Assembly: GCF_018717645.1 (NCBI RefSeq)
Contig: NZ_JAFLHG010000009.1
Location: 62,001-126,000, forward strand
Direction of reading: 5' to 3'
DNA length: 64,000 nt
DNA from: Microbacterium flavum
GTDB taxonomy: Bacteria > Actinomycetota > Actinomycetes > Actinomycetales > Microbacteriaceae
Positions 1 through 7,503 of the stretch are shown here, piece after piece. The first letter of the stretch is position 1. Every line of letters begins with the position of its first letter. Under the pieces are notes generated by a model. It made no database searches and was not told the DNA's origin. It saw only the letters and a program-made list of their open reading frames with translations. Position numbers and translations under genes: made by a program.

Positions 1-797
1 CGACCACCCTGCTCGTCGTCCACGGCTACCGCGGGGATCACCACGGTCTCGAGCCCGTGGTCGCGCACCTGAGCGGCATCCGGGTCATCTCACCCGACCT
101 CCCCGGCTTCGGCGAGACAGCCCCGCTCGCCGGCCCCGAGGGTATCCGCACCCACGACCTCGACGCGTACGCGGACTGGCTCCGCGCGTTCGCCGCGACT
201 GTCGCCCCCGGCGCGCCCATCCTGGGTCATTCGTTCGGATCGATCGTGGTCGCGGCCGCCGTCGCGGGGGGCCTTCCGACCCCGCGGATGATCCTCGTGA
301 ACCCGATCGGCGCCCCCGCGCTCGAGGGCCCGCGCGGCGTCCTCACCCGCCTCGCCGTCTTCTACTACTGGGCGGGGGCGAGACTGCCCCGCCGTCTGGG
401 CGAGGCCCTGCTGCGCAACCGTGTCATCGTCCGCGTCATGAGCATCTCGATGGCGAAGACCCGCGACGCGAGGCTCCGGGCGTTCATCCACGATCAGCAC
501 GATCGCTACTTCTCCGGGTTCCGCGACCGCGACGTCCTGCACGAGGGGTTCGTCGCCTCCGTCTCCAACGATGTGCGCCGCTTCGCGCCCTCGATCGCCG
601 TCCCGACGCTCCTCATCGCGGCGGAGAAGGACGACATCACCCCGATCGAGGCGGAACGGCACCTGCGGACGCTGTTCCCCGACGCCGAACTGGTCGAGAT
701 CCCGCACGTCGGCCACCTGATCCACTACGAGACACCGTGGCAGGCCGCCACCGAGATCACGCGCTTTCTGCGGCCTTCCGCCGGCGGTACGCGATGA
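1..797 (+). CDS. alpha/beta hydrolase, 5' truncated by window edge
   Basis: The reading frame is already open at position 3 and begins TTLLVVHGYRG, so the true start lies left of the window. The HGYRG stretch is the usual oxyanion-hole strand of alpha/beta-fold hydrolases. The nucleophile elbow GHSFG follows about 75 residues later. Candidate acid (EKDDITP) and histidine (HVGHLIHYE) sit in the last third, so a complete catalytic triad is visible. No signal peptide can be judged because the N-terminus is missing. The substrate cannot be predicted; the family includes esterases, haloperoxidase-like enzymes and C-C hydrolases. Its 3' end overlaps the convergent CGNR gene by 41 bases. Confidence 0.85.
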   Translation, partial: TTLLVVHGYRGDHHGLEPVVAHLSGIRVISPDLPGFGETAPLAGPEGIRTHDLDAYADWLRAFAATVAPGAPILGHSFGSIVVAAAVAGGLPTPRMILVNPIGAPALEGPRGVLTRLAVFYYWAGARLPRRLGEALLRNRVIVRVMSISMAKTRDARLRAFIHDQHDRYFSGFRDRDVLHEGFVASVSNDVRRFAPSIAVPTLLIAAEKDDITPIEAERHLRTLFPDAELVEIPHVGHLIHYETPWQAATEITRFLRPSAGGTR

Positions 798-1317
798 CGT
801 TCATCCGGTTCCCGCAGTTGCCAGTGTCGCAGTAGCGCTTCGAGCCGTTCTTGGAGAAATCGACGTACACCGACTCGCAGTCGTCGGCCTCGCAGATGCG
901 CACCCGGTCCCACTGATCCGAGCGGATGACGTCCACGAACGCCATCGCCGCCTCCACGAGCATCCGCACCGACAGCGGCGCATCGGGCTCGGTCGCGTGG
1001 ATGTGCCAGTCGAACTCGTCGTGGATGACGAGCTGGGGGAGCGCCCGACCGTCGCGCAGCATCGCGTTGACGAGAGGGACGGCGCCCTCGCGGTCGACGT
1101 CCCAGAGTGCGCGCAGCCGCGGCCGGTTGGCGCGCACGGCGTCCAGTTCCTCGTCGTCGCGGTGGAAGGTGCCCGTATAGGCGTACTCGTCCAGGTAGGC
1201 GTCGAAATCCTCCTGCGTCACGAGCGTGTCGACGCGCTCGCTGTCGGTCTCGGGGAGCGAGTTGACGAGGGCGGCCGCCGCGCGCAAGGACTGCTCCGTG
1301 TCATGGATGAATACCAT
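757..1317 (-). CDS. CGNR zinc-finger (ABATE domain) protein, putative regulator
   Basis: 186 residues. The C-terminus carries the family hallmark: RICEADDC, then YCDTGNCGNR about a dozen residues later. This gives four cysteines of a treble-clef-like zinc site inside a CGNR finger followed by a basic tail (YRRRK). The N-terminal ~130 residues fit the ABATE (stress-induced) domain. Members are presumed DNA-binding regulators, but few have been tested. The ATG at 1315-1317 has a CAGGAGT ribosome site upstream on the minus strand. The gene is divergent from an EamA exporter, and I infer from this arrangement that it may control that exporter. The 3' end overlaps the upstream hydrolase gene on the opposite strand. 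Confidence 0.85.
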   Translation of the reverse strand: MVFIHDTEQSLRAAAALVNSLPETDSERVDTLVTQEDFDAYLDEYAYTGTFHRDDEELDAVRANRPRLRALWDVDREGAVPLVNAMLRDGRALPQLVIHDEFDWHIHATEPDAPLSVRMLVEAAMAFVDVIRSDQWDRVRICEADDCESVYVDFSKNGSKRYCDTGNCGNRMNVIAYRRRKAAESA

Positions 1318-1370
1318 GTTGACTCCTGACGTTGTCCTGCCGTACTGTCACCAGTGTAAACATCGGTCAC

Positions 1371-1389
1371 TCATGACACACCGTCATGA
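1371..1389. promoter_or_regulatory. candidate operator between CGNR and EamA genes
   Basis: Perfect 7-base inverted repeat TCATGAC-ACACC-GTCATGA in the 90-base divergent spacer. It ends 18 bases before the GTG of the EamA gene and would suit a dimeric regulator, possibly the CGNR protein itself. The symmetry is read directly; the regulator is a guess. Confidence 0.4.
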
Positions 1390-1407
1390 CCAGCTGAAGG
1401 GTCGCCG

Positions 1408-2526
1408 GTGACTCATACCGCCCCGCTCCAGATCATCGCACCCCTCGCCGCACCCGGTCGCGATGCCGCCCTCCCGCGCACGATCGCCCGCACCCGCACC
1501 GCGGGGATCGCGATGGCCGTCACGTCGGCGCTCGCGTTCTCGTCGAGCGGCCCGCTCGTCAAGCCGCTGCTCGAGGCGGGATGGTCGCTCTCGAGCGCGC
1601 TCGTGCTCCGGATGACCATCGCGGGACTCGTGCTCTCGCCCGCCCTCATCGCCGCCCTACGGCGTGAGCGCGGTTTCCTGCGCCGCCACGGGTGGTCGCT
1701 GCTCCTGTTCGGCCTCGTGCCCGTCGCGGGCTGCCAGCTCCTGTTCTTCTCCGCGATGCAGCGGATGCCGGTGGCCGTCGCCCTCCTCATCCAATACCTC
1801 GCCCCGGTCCTCCTGGTCGGCTTCGTCTGGCTGCGCACCCGTCGCGCCCCCTCCCGCCTGGTCGTCGTGGGCTCCGTGGTGGCGATCGTCGGGCTCGTGC
1901 TCGTGGTGGACGTCTCCGGTGCGCGCTTCGACCTGATCGGGACGCTCCTCGCCCTCGGAGCCGCGGTGACGGTGTGCGCGTACTTCGTGATGAGCGAGCG
2001 CACGGGCGACGACCTCCCGCCTCTCGCCCTCGCCGCCGGGGGCCTGCTCGTGGGCGGCGCGATCATGGCCGTCATCGGCGCGACCGGGGCGATCCCGTTC
2101 GCTGCCCCCGATGTGTCGGTCGACTTCCGCGGCGTCGATGTGCCGGCCCTCCTGCCGATCCTCTGGGTCGGTGCGGTGGCGACGACGCTCGGCTACGGCT
2201 TCGGGGTCGCCGCCGTCCCGCGCATCGGATCGCGACTGGCATCGTTCATCGGACTGAGCGAGGTGCTGTTCGCGCTCGGGTTCGCCTGGCTGCTGCTCGG
2301 CGAGACGCCTGCGCCGATCCAGTTCGTCGGCGGCGCGGTCCTACTCGTCGGCGTCGTCCTCGTGCGGCTGGATGCCGCAGACTCGGATGCCGCGCTCGCG
2401 CGCGCCGCTACGATTCCCGCCGAACCTCTCCCCGCGGGTCTGCAGGATGTTCCGCCCGATGCTCCCCGCGAAGACCCGATGGGGACGCCGATGCCTCCAG
2501 GAGGGGACGCACCCGGTAGCCGATGA
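1408..2526 (+). CDS. EamA/DMT-family transporter
   Basis: 372-residue drug/metabolite transporter with about ten hydrophobic helices in two EamA repeats (roughly residues 30-165 and 175-315). The first helix contains SSGPLVKPLLEAGWS, and the second repeat ends in LGETPAPIQFVGGAVLLVGVVLVRL, typical of the RhtA/YdcZ-like branch that exports amino acids or metabolites. The start is the GTG at 1408, with GAAGG at 1396-1400 as ribosome site. After the last helix the reading frame runs about 50 residues into a Pro/Ala/Asp-rich tail. This tail overlaps the convergent Lrp gene by 119 bases, which is unusually long. The substrate is unknown. Confidence 0.85.
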   Translation: MTHTAPLQIIAPLAAPGRDAALPRTIARTRTAGIAMAVTSALAFSSSGPLVKPLLEAGWSLSSALVLRMTIAGLVLSPALIAALRRERGFLRRHGWSLLLFGLVPVAGCQLLFFSAMQRMPVAVALLIQYLAPVLLVGFVWLRTRRAPSRLVVVGSVVAIVGLVLVVDVSGARFDLIGTLLALGAAVTVCAYFVMSERTGDDLPPLALAAGGLLVGGAIMAVIGATGAIPFAAPDVSVDFRGVDVPALLPILWVGAVATTLGYGFGVAAVPRIGSRLASFIGLSEVLFALGFAWLLLGETPAPIQFVGGAVLLVGVVLVRLDAADSDAALARAATIPAEPLPAGLQDVPPDAPREDPMGTPMPPGGDAPGSR

Positions 2527-2947
2527 CCTCGCCCATCACGAGCGAGGTCTCGGTGCGCTCGACACCCTCGATCGCGAGGATCCGGGCGTCGACGTCGAAG
2601 AGGTGCTGCGTGTCGCGCGCCACGACGCGCACGAGGAGGTCGACCTGGCCGCTCATCCCGTGCGCCTGCACCACCTCGGGGATCTCGGCGATCGCCGTGG
2701 TGATGCGCGGCAGGTCCGCCTGGCGCACCATGACGCTCACCATGGCCTCGATCGGCAGCCCCAGCGCCTTCGTCGACATCGCCCGCTCGTAGGAGTGGAA
2801 GACCCCCGCGCGCTCGAGTCGCAGCATGCGAGCCTGCACGGTGTTGCGGGACAGTCCGAGGCGGTCGGCGAGAGCGACGACGGTGGCGCGGTGGTCGTCG
2901 GCGAGAGCGTTCAGCAACTCCAGATCGACGCGATCGAGGGAACTCAT
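2408..2947 (-). CDS. Lrp/AsnC-family transcriptional regulator
   Basis: 179 residues from the ATG at 2945-2947 (MSSLDRVDLELLNALADD). The N-terminal winged helix-turn-helix is clear, including VVALADRLGLSRNTVQARMLRLERAGV. It is followed by the RAM/ligand-binding domain (MSGQVDLLVRVVARDTQHLFD) and the GVERTETSLVMGEV strand. Family members are about 150 residues; the extra ~30 C-terminal residues lie in the part that overlaps the EamA gene. It is divergent from the 2-oxo acid dehydrogenase genes. Lrp-type BkdR proteins control branched-chain keto-acid dehydrogenases in other bacteria, so a branched-chain amino acid sensor for the neighbouring operon is a reasonable inference. Confidence 0.9.
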   Translation of the reverse strand: MSSLDRVDLELLNALADDHRATVVALADRLGLSRNTVQARMLRLERAGVFHSYERAMSTKALGLPIEAMVSVMVRQADLPRITTAIAEIPEVVQAHGMSGQVDLLVRVVARDTQHLFDVDARILAIEGVERTETSLVMGEVIGYRVRPLLEASASPSGLRGEHRAEHPADPRGEVRRES

Positions 2948-2956
2948 AGTGCTGAA

Positions 2957-2989
2957 TGCTAGCAGTCCCGCCACCCTTCCATTGCGCAA
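2957..2989. promoter_or_regulatory. short palindromes in the Lrp/bkd divergent spacer
   Basis: TGCTAGCA (2957-2964) and TTGCGCAA (2982-2989) are both perfect 8-base palindromes, with centres 25 bases apart, between the Lrp gene and the dehydrogenase genes. Lrp-type proteins bind short degenerate dyads spread over tens of bases, so these are plausible contact sites. Chance occurrence is also possible. Confidence 0.3.
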
Positions 2990-3078
2990 CATGCTCAGCG
3001 GCCACTCGAATGCTTGAGCGAGGTGCGAGTCCGCCGTAGCCTCGAGCCAGTCGGCGACGATGCCGGCGGCCGGAAGTG

Positions 3079-3099
3079 CCGAGGTCCACGAGACCTCGG
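3079..3099 (+). promoter_or_regulatory. hairpin just upstream of the E1alpha ribosome site
   Basis: CCGAGGTC-CACGA-GACCTCGG forms a perfect 8-pair stem with a 5-base loop. It ends 8 bases before the GAAGGG ribosome site at 3108-3113. If translation starts at 3123 this is leader RNA; if at 3060 it would be coding. Confidence 0.35.
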
Positions 3100-3122
3100 T
3101 ACGACCCGAAGGGATGACGACG

Positions 3123-4238
3123 ATGCACACCCTGATCACCGAGACTGCGCACGCGCAGGACATCGACGAGCTCGCCCAGCTCCTCACCCCCGACGGCGAA
3201 CGCGTGAGCGACGCCCGACTGGATGCGTGGGCCGAGGCGATCGACGTCGACGAGCTGCGCGAGCTGTACCGCGAGATGGCGGTCGCCCGCCGCGCCGACC
3301 TCGAGGGCGTCGCGCTGCAGCGCCAGGGGCACCTGGGTCTGTGGGCGCCCGCGCAGGGGCAGGAGGCGATCCAGATCGGCAGTGCCCGCGTATGCCGCGC
3401 CGGCGACTTCCTGTTCCCCTCCTACCGCGAAGTCGGGGTGCTGCTGGCCCGCGGCGCCCGCCCCGCCGATCTCGTCCTCGCGTGGCGCGGAGAGGTCCAC
3501 TCGACCTACGACCCGCGCGAGCTGAACCTCGCCCCTCAGCAGATCATCATCGGCGCGCACACGCTCCACGCCGTCGGCTACGGCATGGGCATCCAGCGCG
3601 ACGGCGGGGACCAGGTCGCGGTCTGCTACTTCGGCGACGGCGCGACCAGCCAGGGCGACGTCAACGAGGCGATGATCTTCGCCTCCTCCTTCTCGGCACC
3701 CGTCGTGTTCGTCTGCTCCAACAACCAATGGGCGATCTCCGAGCCGGTGACCGTGCAGTCGCGCTACCCCATCGCCGGGCGGGCGCCGGGCTTCGGCATC
3801 CCGAGCCTGCGCGTCGACGGCAACGACGTCCTCGCGTGCGCCGCCGCCATGAGGTGGGCGCTCGATCATGCCCGCACCGGACAGGGTCCCGTGTTCATCG
3901 AGGCGGTCACCTACCGGATGGGTCCGCACACGACCTCCGACGACCCCACCCGCTACCGCGACAAGGAGGAGGTGGAGCGCTGGCGCGCCCGCGATCCGCT
4001 GCTCCGACTCGAAGCGCACCTGCGCCGCATCGGCGCCTACGACGATGCGTTCGACGCCGAGGTCACCGCCTCCGCCGACCGGGTCGCCGCCTCGATGCGC
4101 GACGCGGTCCTCACCGCCCGCACGCGCCCGGCGATCGAGGTGCTCGACGACGTCTACGCCGAGCCGCACTCGGGCATCAGCCGGCAGCGCGAGCGGTTCG
4201 CGTCCTACCTCGACGGCTTCGCAGACGAGGAGGCCTGA
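3123..4238 (+). CDS. bkdA: 2-oxo acid dehydrogenase E1 alpha subunit (branched-chain type likely)
   Basis: 371 residues. Thiamine-diphosphate E1 alpha: the cofactor motif begins YFGDGATSQGDVNEAM and continues through FVCSNNQWAISEP. The loop YRMGPHTTSDDPTRYRD corresponds to the regulatory loop of E1 alpha subunits. It decarboxylates the 2-oxo acid together with E1 beta. The start is chosen at ATG 3123 because GAAGGG (3108-3113) is 9 bases upstream; in-frame ATGs at 3114 and 3060 exist but lack a well-spaced ribosome site. The next gene starts 2 bases after the stop. The following acyl-CoA dehydrogenase/MaoC/CitE operon matches mycobacterial branched-chain keto-acid loci, so I favour the branched-chain complex over pyruvate dehydrogenase. 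Sequence alone does not settle it. Confidence 0.85.
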   Translation: MHTLITETAHAQDIDELAQLLTPDGERVSDARLDAWAEAIDVDELRELYREMAVARRADLEGVALQRQGHLGLWAPAQGQEAIQIGSARVCRAGDFLFPSYREVGVLLARGARPADLVLAWRGEVHSTYDPRELNLAPQQIIIGAHTLHAVGYGMGIQRDGGDQVAVCYFGDGATSQGDVNEAMIFASSFSAPVVFVCSNNQWAISEPVTVQSRYPIAGRAPGFGIPSLRVDGNDVLACAAAMRWALDHARTGQGPVFIEAVTYRMGPHTTSDDPTRYRDKEEVERWRARDPLLRLEAHLRRIGAYDDAFDAEVTASADRVAASMRDAVLTARTRPAIEVLDDVYAEPHSGISRQRERFASYLDGFADEEA

Positions 4239-4239
4239 G

Positions 4240-5250
4240 ATGGCTCAGCTGACCATGGGCAAGGCCCTGAACGCCGGCCTCGCCTCCGCGATGCGCCGCG
4301 ACGACCGCGTCCTCGTGATGGGGGAGGACATCGGCAAGCTCGGCGGCGTGTTCCGCATCACCGATGGGCTGCTGGACTCGTTCGGACCCCAGCGGGTGAT
4401 CGACACCCCGTTGGCGGAGTCGGGCATCGTGGGCACCGCGGTGGGGCTCGCATACCGCGGCTTCCGTCCCGTCGTGGAGATCCAGTTCGACGGATTCGTC
4501 TACCCCGCCTTCGACCAGATCGTCTGCCAGGTCGCCAAGCTCCACTACCGCACCCGGGGCCGCGTGAAGATGCCGATCACGATCCGGATCCCGTGGGCGG
4601 GCGGCGTCGGCGCCGCCGAGCACCACTCCGAGTCGCCGGAGGCCTACTTCGTGCACACGGCGGGACTGCGCGTCGTCGCGGTGTCGAACCCGCAGGATGC
4701 CTACACGGTGCTCCAGCAGGCGATCGCCTGCGACGACCCGGTCGTCTTCTTGGAGCCGAAGCGGCTGTACCACACGAAGGGCGAGGTCGACACCGACGCC
4801 GATGTCGCCGACGCCCCGCCGATGGGTCTCGCGCGGGTCGCCCGAGAGGGTTCCGACGTCACGCTGCTCGCGTACGGCGCTCAGGTCGTGACGGCGCTCG
4901 ATGCCGCCGCCGCAGCCGAGGACGAGGGGATCTCGATCGAGGTCATCGACCTCCGCTCGCTCTCACCGGTCGACTATCGCACGCTCACCGCGTCCGTCCG
5001 CAAGACGGGGCGCGTGGTCATCACACACGAAGCCGGTGGCGAGGCCGGCGTGGGCGCGGAGGTCATCGCGAGCATCACGGAGCAGTGCTTCCACTACCTC
5101 GAGGCACCCCCCGTGCGGGTGACGGGGCACGACATCCCCTACCCGCCCGCCAAGCTCGAGCGGCACCACGTGCCCGACCTCGATCGGATCCTCGACGCCG
5201 TCGACCGGGTCCTCGACCGCCCGAACAGCCTCTCGGGGGTGGCCCAGTGA
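4240..5250 (+). CDS. bkdB: 2-oxo acid dehydrogenase E1 beta subunit
   Basis: 336 residues, the usual length for E1 beta. Pyrimidine-binding motifs VMGEDIGKLGGVF, DTPLAESGIVGTAVGLA and EIQFDGFVYPAFDQI are intact. The C-terminal transketolase domain has GSDVTLLAYGAQV and EVIDLRSLSPVD, followed by THEAGGEAGVGAEV. It forms the alpha2beta2 E1 with the preceding product and passes the acyl group to the lipoyl arm of E2. ATG at 4240 follows the E1 alpha stop by one base, and its 3' end overlaps the E2 start by 4 bases, so the three genes are translationally coupled. Confidence 0.9.
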   Translation: MAQLTMGKALNAGLASAMRRDDRVLVMGEDIGKLGGVFRITDGLLDSFGPQRVIDTPLAESGIVGTAVGLAYRGFRPVVEIQFDGFVYPAFDQIVCQVAKLHYRTRGRVKMPITIRIPWAGGVGAAEHHSESPEAYFVHTAGLRVVAVSNPQDAYTVLQQAIACDDPVVFLEPKRLYHTKGEVDTDADVADAPPMGLARVAREGSDVTLLAYGAQVVTALDAAAAAEDEGISIEVIDLRSLSPVDYRTLTASVRKTGRVVITHEAGGEAGVGAEVIASITEQCFHYLEAPPVRVTGHDIPYPPAKLERHHVPDLDRILDAVDRVLDRPNSLSGVAQ

Positions 5251-6698
5251 TCTCGGAGTTCCGTCTGCCCGATCTCGGCGAGGGTCTGCCCGAGGCCGAG
5301 ATCGTCCAGTGGCTCGTCGCGGAGGGCGACACCGTCACTCTCAACCAGCCGATCGCGGAGGTGGAGACCGCCAAGGCGATCGTCGAGCTGCCCTCGCCGT
5401 TCGCCGGCACTGTCCACCAGCTGCACGCGGACACGGGCGCCGTCGTCGAGGTGGGGAGCCCGCTGATCGCGATCGAGGTGCCGCAGCCCCAGGGTGCCGC
5501 GGCGGAGGATGCCGGGGCCTCAGGCCCGACCCTCGCGCAGGCGGCCGGGACCGAGGACTCGCGCGCGAGCCGGACATCCGCTGCGGATGAGGCCGAGACG
5601 GCCGTGCCGAACCTCGTCGGCTACGGCGCCGCCCCACGGGGGTCGCAGCGACCGCAGCGCCGCGCGCGCGCCGGGAGCCCGGCGGCATCCGCGGGCGCCG
5701 CCCTCGACTCCTCGATCCTGGAGGCCGCGCCGCACGACGCCGTCGATGAGGCGCCGCCGCTCGACGTCCGCCACGAGCGCCCCCGGTCCACCCCGCCGGT
5801 GCGGCAGCTCGCCAAGCAGCTCGGGGTCGACCTCGCGCTCGTCGAGGCATCGGGTGTGGAGGGCATCATCCGGCGCGAGGACGTCGAACGGTTCGCTGCG
5901 CGCGTCCCGGGTGGCGCGCCGGCGTCGGCGCCCCCGGCGGATGTCCGCCAGAGCGGATCCGCGGATGCCGCGCGCCGCGACCCGGGGAGTCACCCGGACC
6001 GCGAGACGCGGATGCCGATCCGCGGCGTCCGGAAGGCGACGGCGGCGGCGATGGTGCGCAGCGCGTTCACGGCGCCGCACGTCACGTGCTTCCTCGAGGT
6101 CGACGTCACCGAGACAACGCGCCTGGTCGCCGGCCTCCGCGCCGACCGCCGCCTGGCCGATCACCGTATCGGCATCCTCGCCGTCGTCGCGAAAGCGGTC
6201 TGCCTGGCGCTGCGCGCGGAGCCGTCGCTGAACTCGCGGTGGGACGAGGAGGCGGGGGAGATCGTGCAGTTCCACTACGTGAACCTCGGGATCGCCGCCG
6301 CCACGGAGCGGGGGCTCATCGTCCCGAACGTGCAGGACGCGCACGAGCTCGGACTCGCCGCCCTCGCCGACGCGATCCGCGACCTGACGCAGACGGCCCG
6401 CTCCGGGCGCGCGGCGCCGGCCGCCCTCACCGGCGGCACCTTCTCGATCACGAACTTCGGCACGTTCGGGGTGGATGCGGGAACCCCCATCCTGAACCCT
6501 CCGGAGGCCGGGATCCTCGGACTCGGAGCCGTGCGGCCCCGCCCGTGGGAGCACGAGGGCGCCGTCGCGCTGCGCGACGTCATGACCCTCAGTCTGTCGT
6601 TCGACCACCGACTCGTCGACGGCGAACAGGGGTCGCGCTTCCTCGCCGCGGTCGGGGACATCCTGCGCGAGCCGGGCCGCGCGATGCTCTTGGCGTGA
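5247..6698 (+). CDS. bkdC: 2-oxo acid dehydrogenase E2 (dihydrolipoyl acyltransferase)
   Basis: 483 residues from the GTG at 5247, which overlaps the E1 beta stop. One N-terminal lipoyl domain (about 1-76) has the modified lysine at residue 43 in EVETAKAIVEL. A long Ala/Pro-rich linker follows, then a peripheral-subunit-binding domain near residues 175-210 (PPVRQLAKQLGVDLALVEASG). The catalytic domain begins near MPIRGVRKATAAAM and carries the acyltransferase motif SFDHRLVDGEQG. E2 transfers the acyl group from lipoyl to CoA. No E3 (lipoamide dehydrogenase) gene lies in the window, so the complex probably shares one encoded elsewhere. A strong hairpin follows the stop codon. Confidence 0.9.
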   Translation: MISEFRLPDLGEGLPEAEIVQWLVAEGDTVTLNQPIAEVETAKAIVELPSPFAGTVHQLHADTGAVVEVGSPLIAIEVPQPQGAAAEDAGASGPTLAQAAGTEDSRASRTSAADEAETAVPNLVGYGAAPRGSQRPQRRARAGSPAASAGAALDSSILEAAPHDAVDEAPPLDVRHERPRSTPPVRQLAKQLGVDLALVEASGVEGIIRREDVERFAARVPGGAPASAPPADVRQSGSADAARRDPGSHPDRETRMPIRGVRKATAAAMVRSAFTAPHVTCFLEVDVTETTRLVAGLRADRRLADHRIGILAVVAKAVCLALRAEPSLNSRWDEEAGEIVQFHYVNLGIAAATERGLIVPNVQDAHELGLAALADAIRDLTQTARSGRAAPAALTGGTFSITNFGTFGVDAGTPILNPPEAGILGLGAVRPRPWEHEGAVALRDVMTLSLSFDHRLVDGEQGSRFLAAVGDILREPGRAMLLA

Positions 6699-6704
6699 GG
6701 GTGT

Positions 6705-6732
6705 CGGGTCGGGCGCGGGGGCGCCCGACCCG
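6705..6732. terminator. hairpin terminator between E2 and TetR genes
   Basis: Perfect 12-pair GC stem CGGGTCGGGCGC / GCGCCCGACCCG with a GGGG loop, 6 bases after the E2 stop and in the convergent gap to the TetR gene. It lacks a T-run, as is common in this group, and could serve both strands. Confidence 0.6.
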
Positions 6733-6761
6733 CCGCCTCGGGTGCACCGCCCTCGGCCCCG

Positions 6762-7376
6762 TCAGTGGGCGGCCAGAGCCGCGAAGGCCATGTCGGACAG
6801 GATGTCGTGGACGGCGTCGTCGCTCGGGACGTCCCGCAGCGCTCGCACCGAGTACGGGGTCGAGTTGATGAGGCCGAACCCCGCGTGGGCGCGGACCCGC
6901 AGGTCCGCGGCGGCGCGGTCGGGGTGCAGGCGGGCGAGCACATCGGTCCACAGCTCCACGTACTCGCGCTGCAGCCGCCGTACGACGTGACGGTCATCGT
7001 CGCTCAGGCGCGCGAAGTCGCGATCCTGGACGCGGATGACCTCCGCATCCGCGAGGGCGAACTCGACGTGGAAGTCGATGAGCTCCCGCAGCTGGTCGCG
7101 CGGGCCGGCCTCGCGCGCGAGGACGCGGCGCCCCCCGGTGAGCAGCCGCTCGCTGGCACGCCGGAGGATGGCTCCGAGCAGGGCCCGCTTGCTCGGGAAG
7201 TGACGGTAGACCGCGGGCCCGGTGATCCCGACCGACGAGCCGATGTCCTCCAGGCTCACGCCGTCGAACCCGCGCTCGGCGAACAGGGCAGCGGCCTCGT
7301 GCAGGAGCGAGTCGTGCCGCTCGGCCTTCGCGCGGTCACGACCGGTCGCCGCGGTCGTGGAGGGGTGCATTGCCAT
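6762..7376 (-). CDS. TetR/AcrR-family repressor, probably of the acyl-CoA operon
   Basis: 204 residues. The N-terminal helix-turn-helix spans about residues 26-72 (EAAALFAERGFDGVSLEDIG, then SSVGITGPAVYRHFPSKRAL). A helical ligand-binding domain follows. ATG at 7376 is 4 bases from the first of two GTTAA-N6-CTAAC dyads, an arrangement that would give autorepression plus control of the divergent acyl-CoA dehydrogenase gene. Mycobacterial BkaR is a TetR protein controlling a comparable branched-chain keto-acid locus. I infer an equivalent role, with an acyl-CoA as probable ligand; orthology is not proven here. Confidence 0.88.
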   Translation of the reverse strand: MAMHPSTTAATGRDRAKAERHDSLLHEAAALFAERGFDGVSLEDIGSSVGITGPAVYRHFPSKRALLGAILRRASERLLTGGRRVLAREAGPRDQLRELIDFHVEFALADAEVIRVQDRDFARLSDDDRHVVRRLQREYVELWTDVLARLHPDRAAADLRVRAHAGFGLINSTPYSVRALRDVPSDDAVHDILSDMAFAALAAH

Positions 7377-7380
7377 CCCA

Positions 7381-7396
7381 GTTAATCCTCGCTAAC
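7381..7396. promoter_or_regulatory. TetR operator candidate 1 (GTTAA-N6-CTAAC)
   Basis: GTTAATCCTCGCTAAC: half sites GTTA/TAAC separated by 8 bases, directly upstream of the TetR start codon. The arms and inner A/C bases match the second copy 29 bases away while the centre differs. That is the pattern expected of a real binding site. Confidence 0.65.
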
Positions 7397-7409
7397 CTGA
7401 TGTCATTCG

Positions 7410-7425
7410 GTTAAGGAACACTAAC
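7410..7425. promoter_or_regulatory. TetR operator candidate 2 (GTTAA-N6-CTAAC)
   Basis: GTTAAGGAACACTAAC, flanked by a further G/C pair (GGTTA...TAACC). It lies about 80 bases upstream of the acyl-CoA dehydrogenase start, so it would cover the promoter region of that operon. Confidence 0.65.
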
Positions 7426-7503
7426 CCGGTGTGTCGACGCTCGAAAAGCGCGGCGTGGCGCCTGTGACCTGATCGTGACGCGGACCGCATCGAAGGAGAT
7501 GGC

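Noticed and set aside
3060..3122. Longer E1 alpha start at ATG 3060
   Set aside because: No ribosome site precedes it, while GAAGGG is correctly spaced before ATG 3123; the extra 21 residues look unlike a conserved E1 alpha N-terminus.
2193..4169. 658-codon open frame on the minus strand
   Set aside because: It spans the EamA, Lrp and E1 alpha genes in the wrong frame; the product is compositionally biased with no motif.
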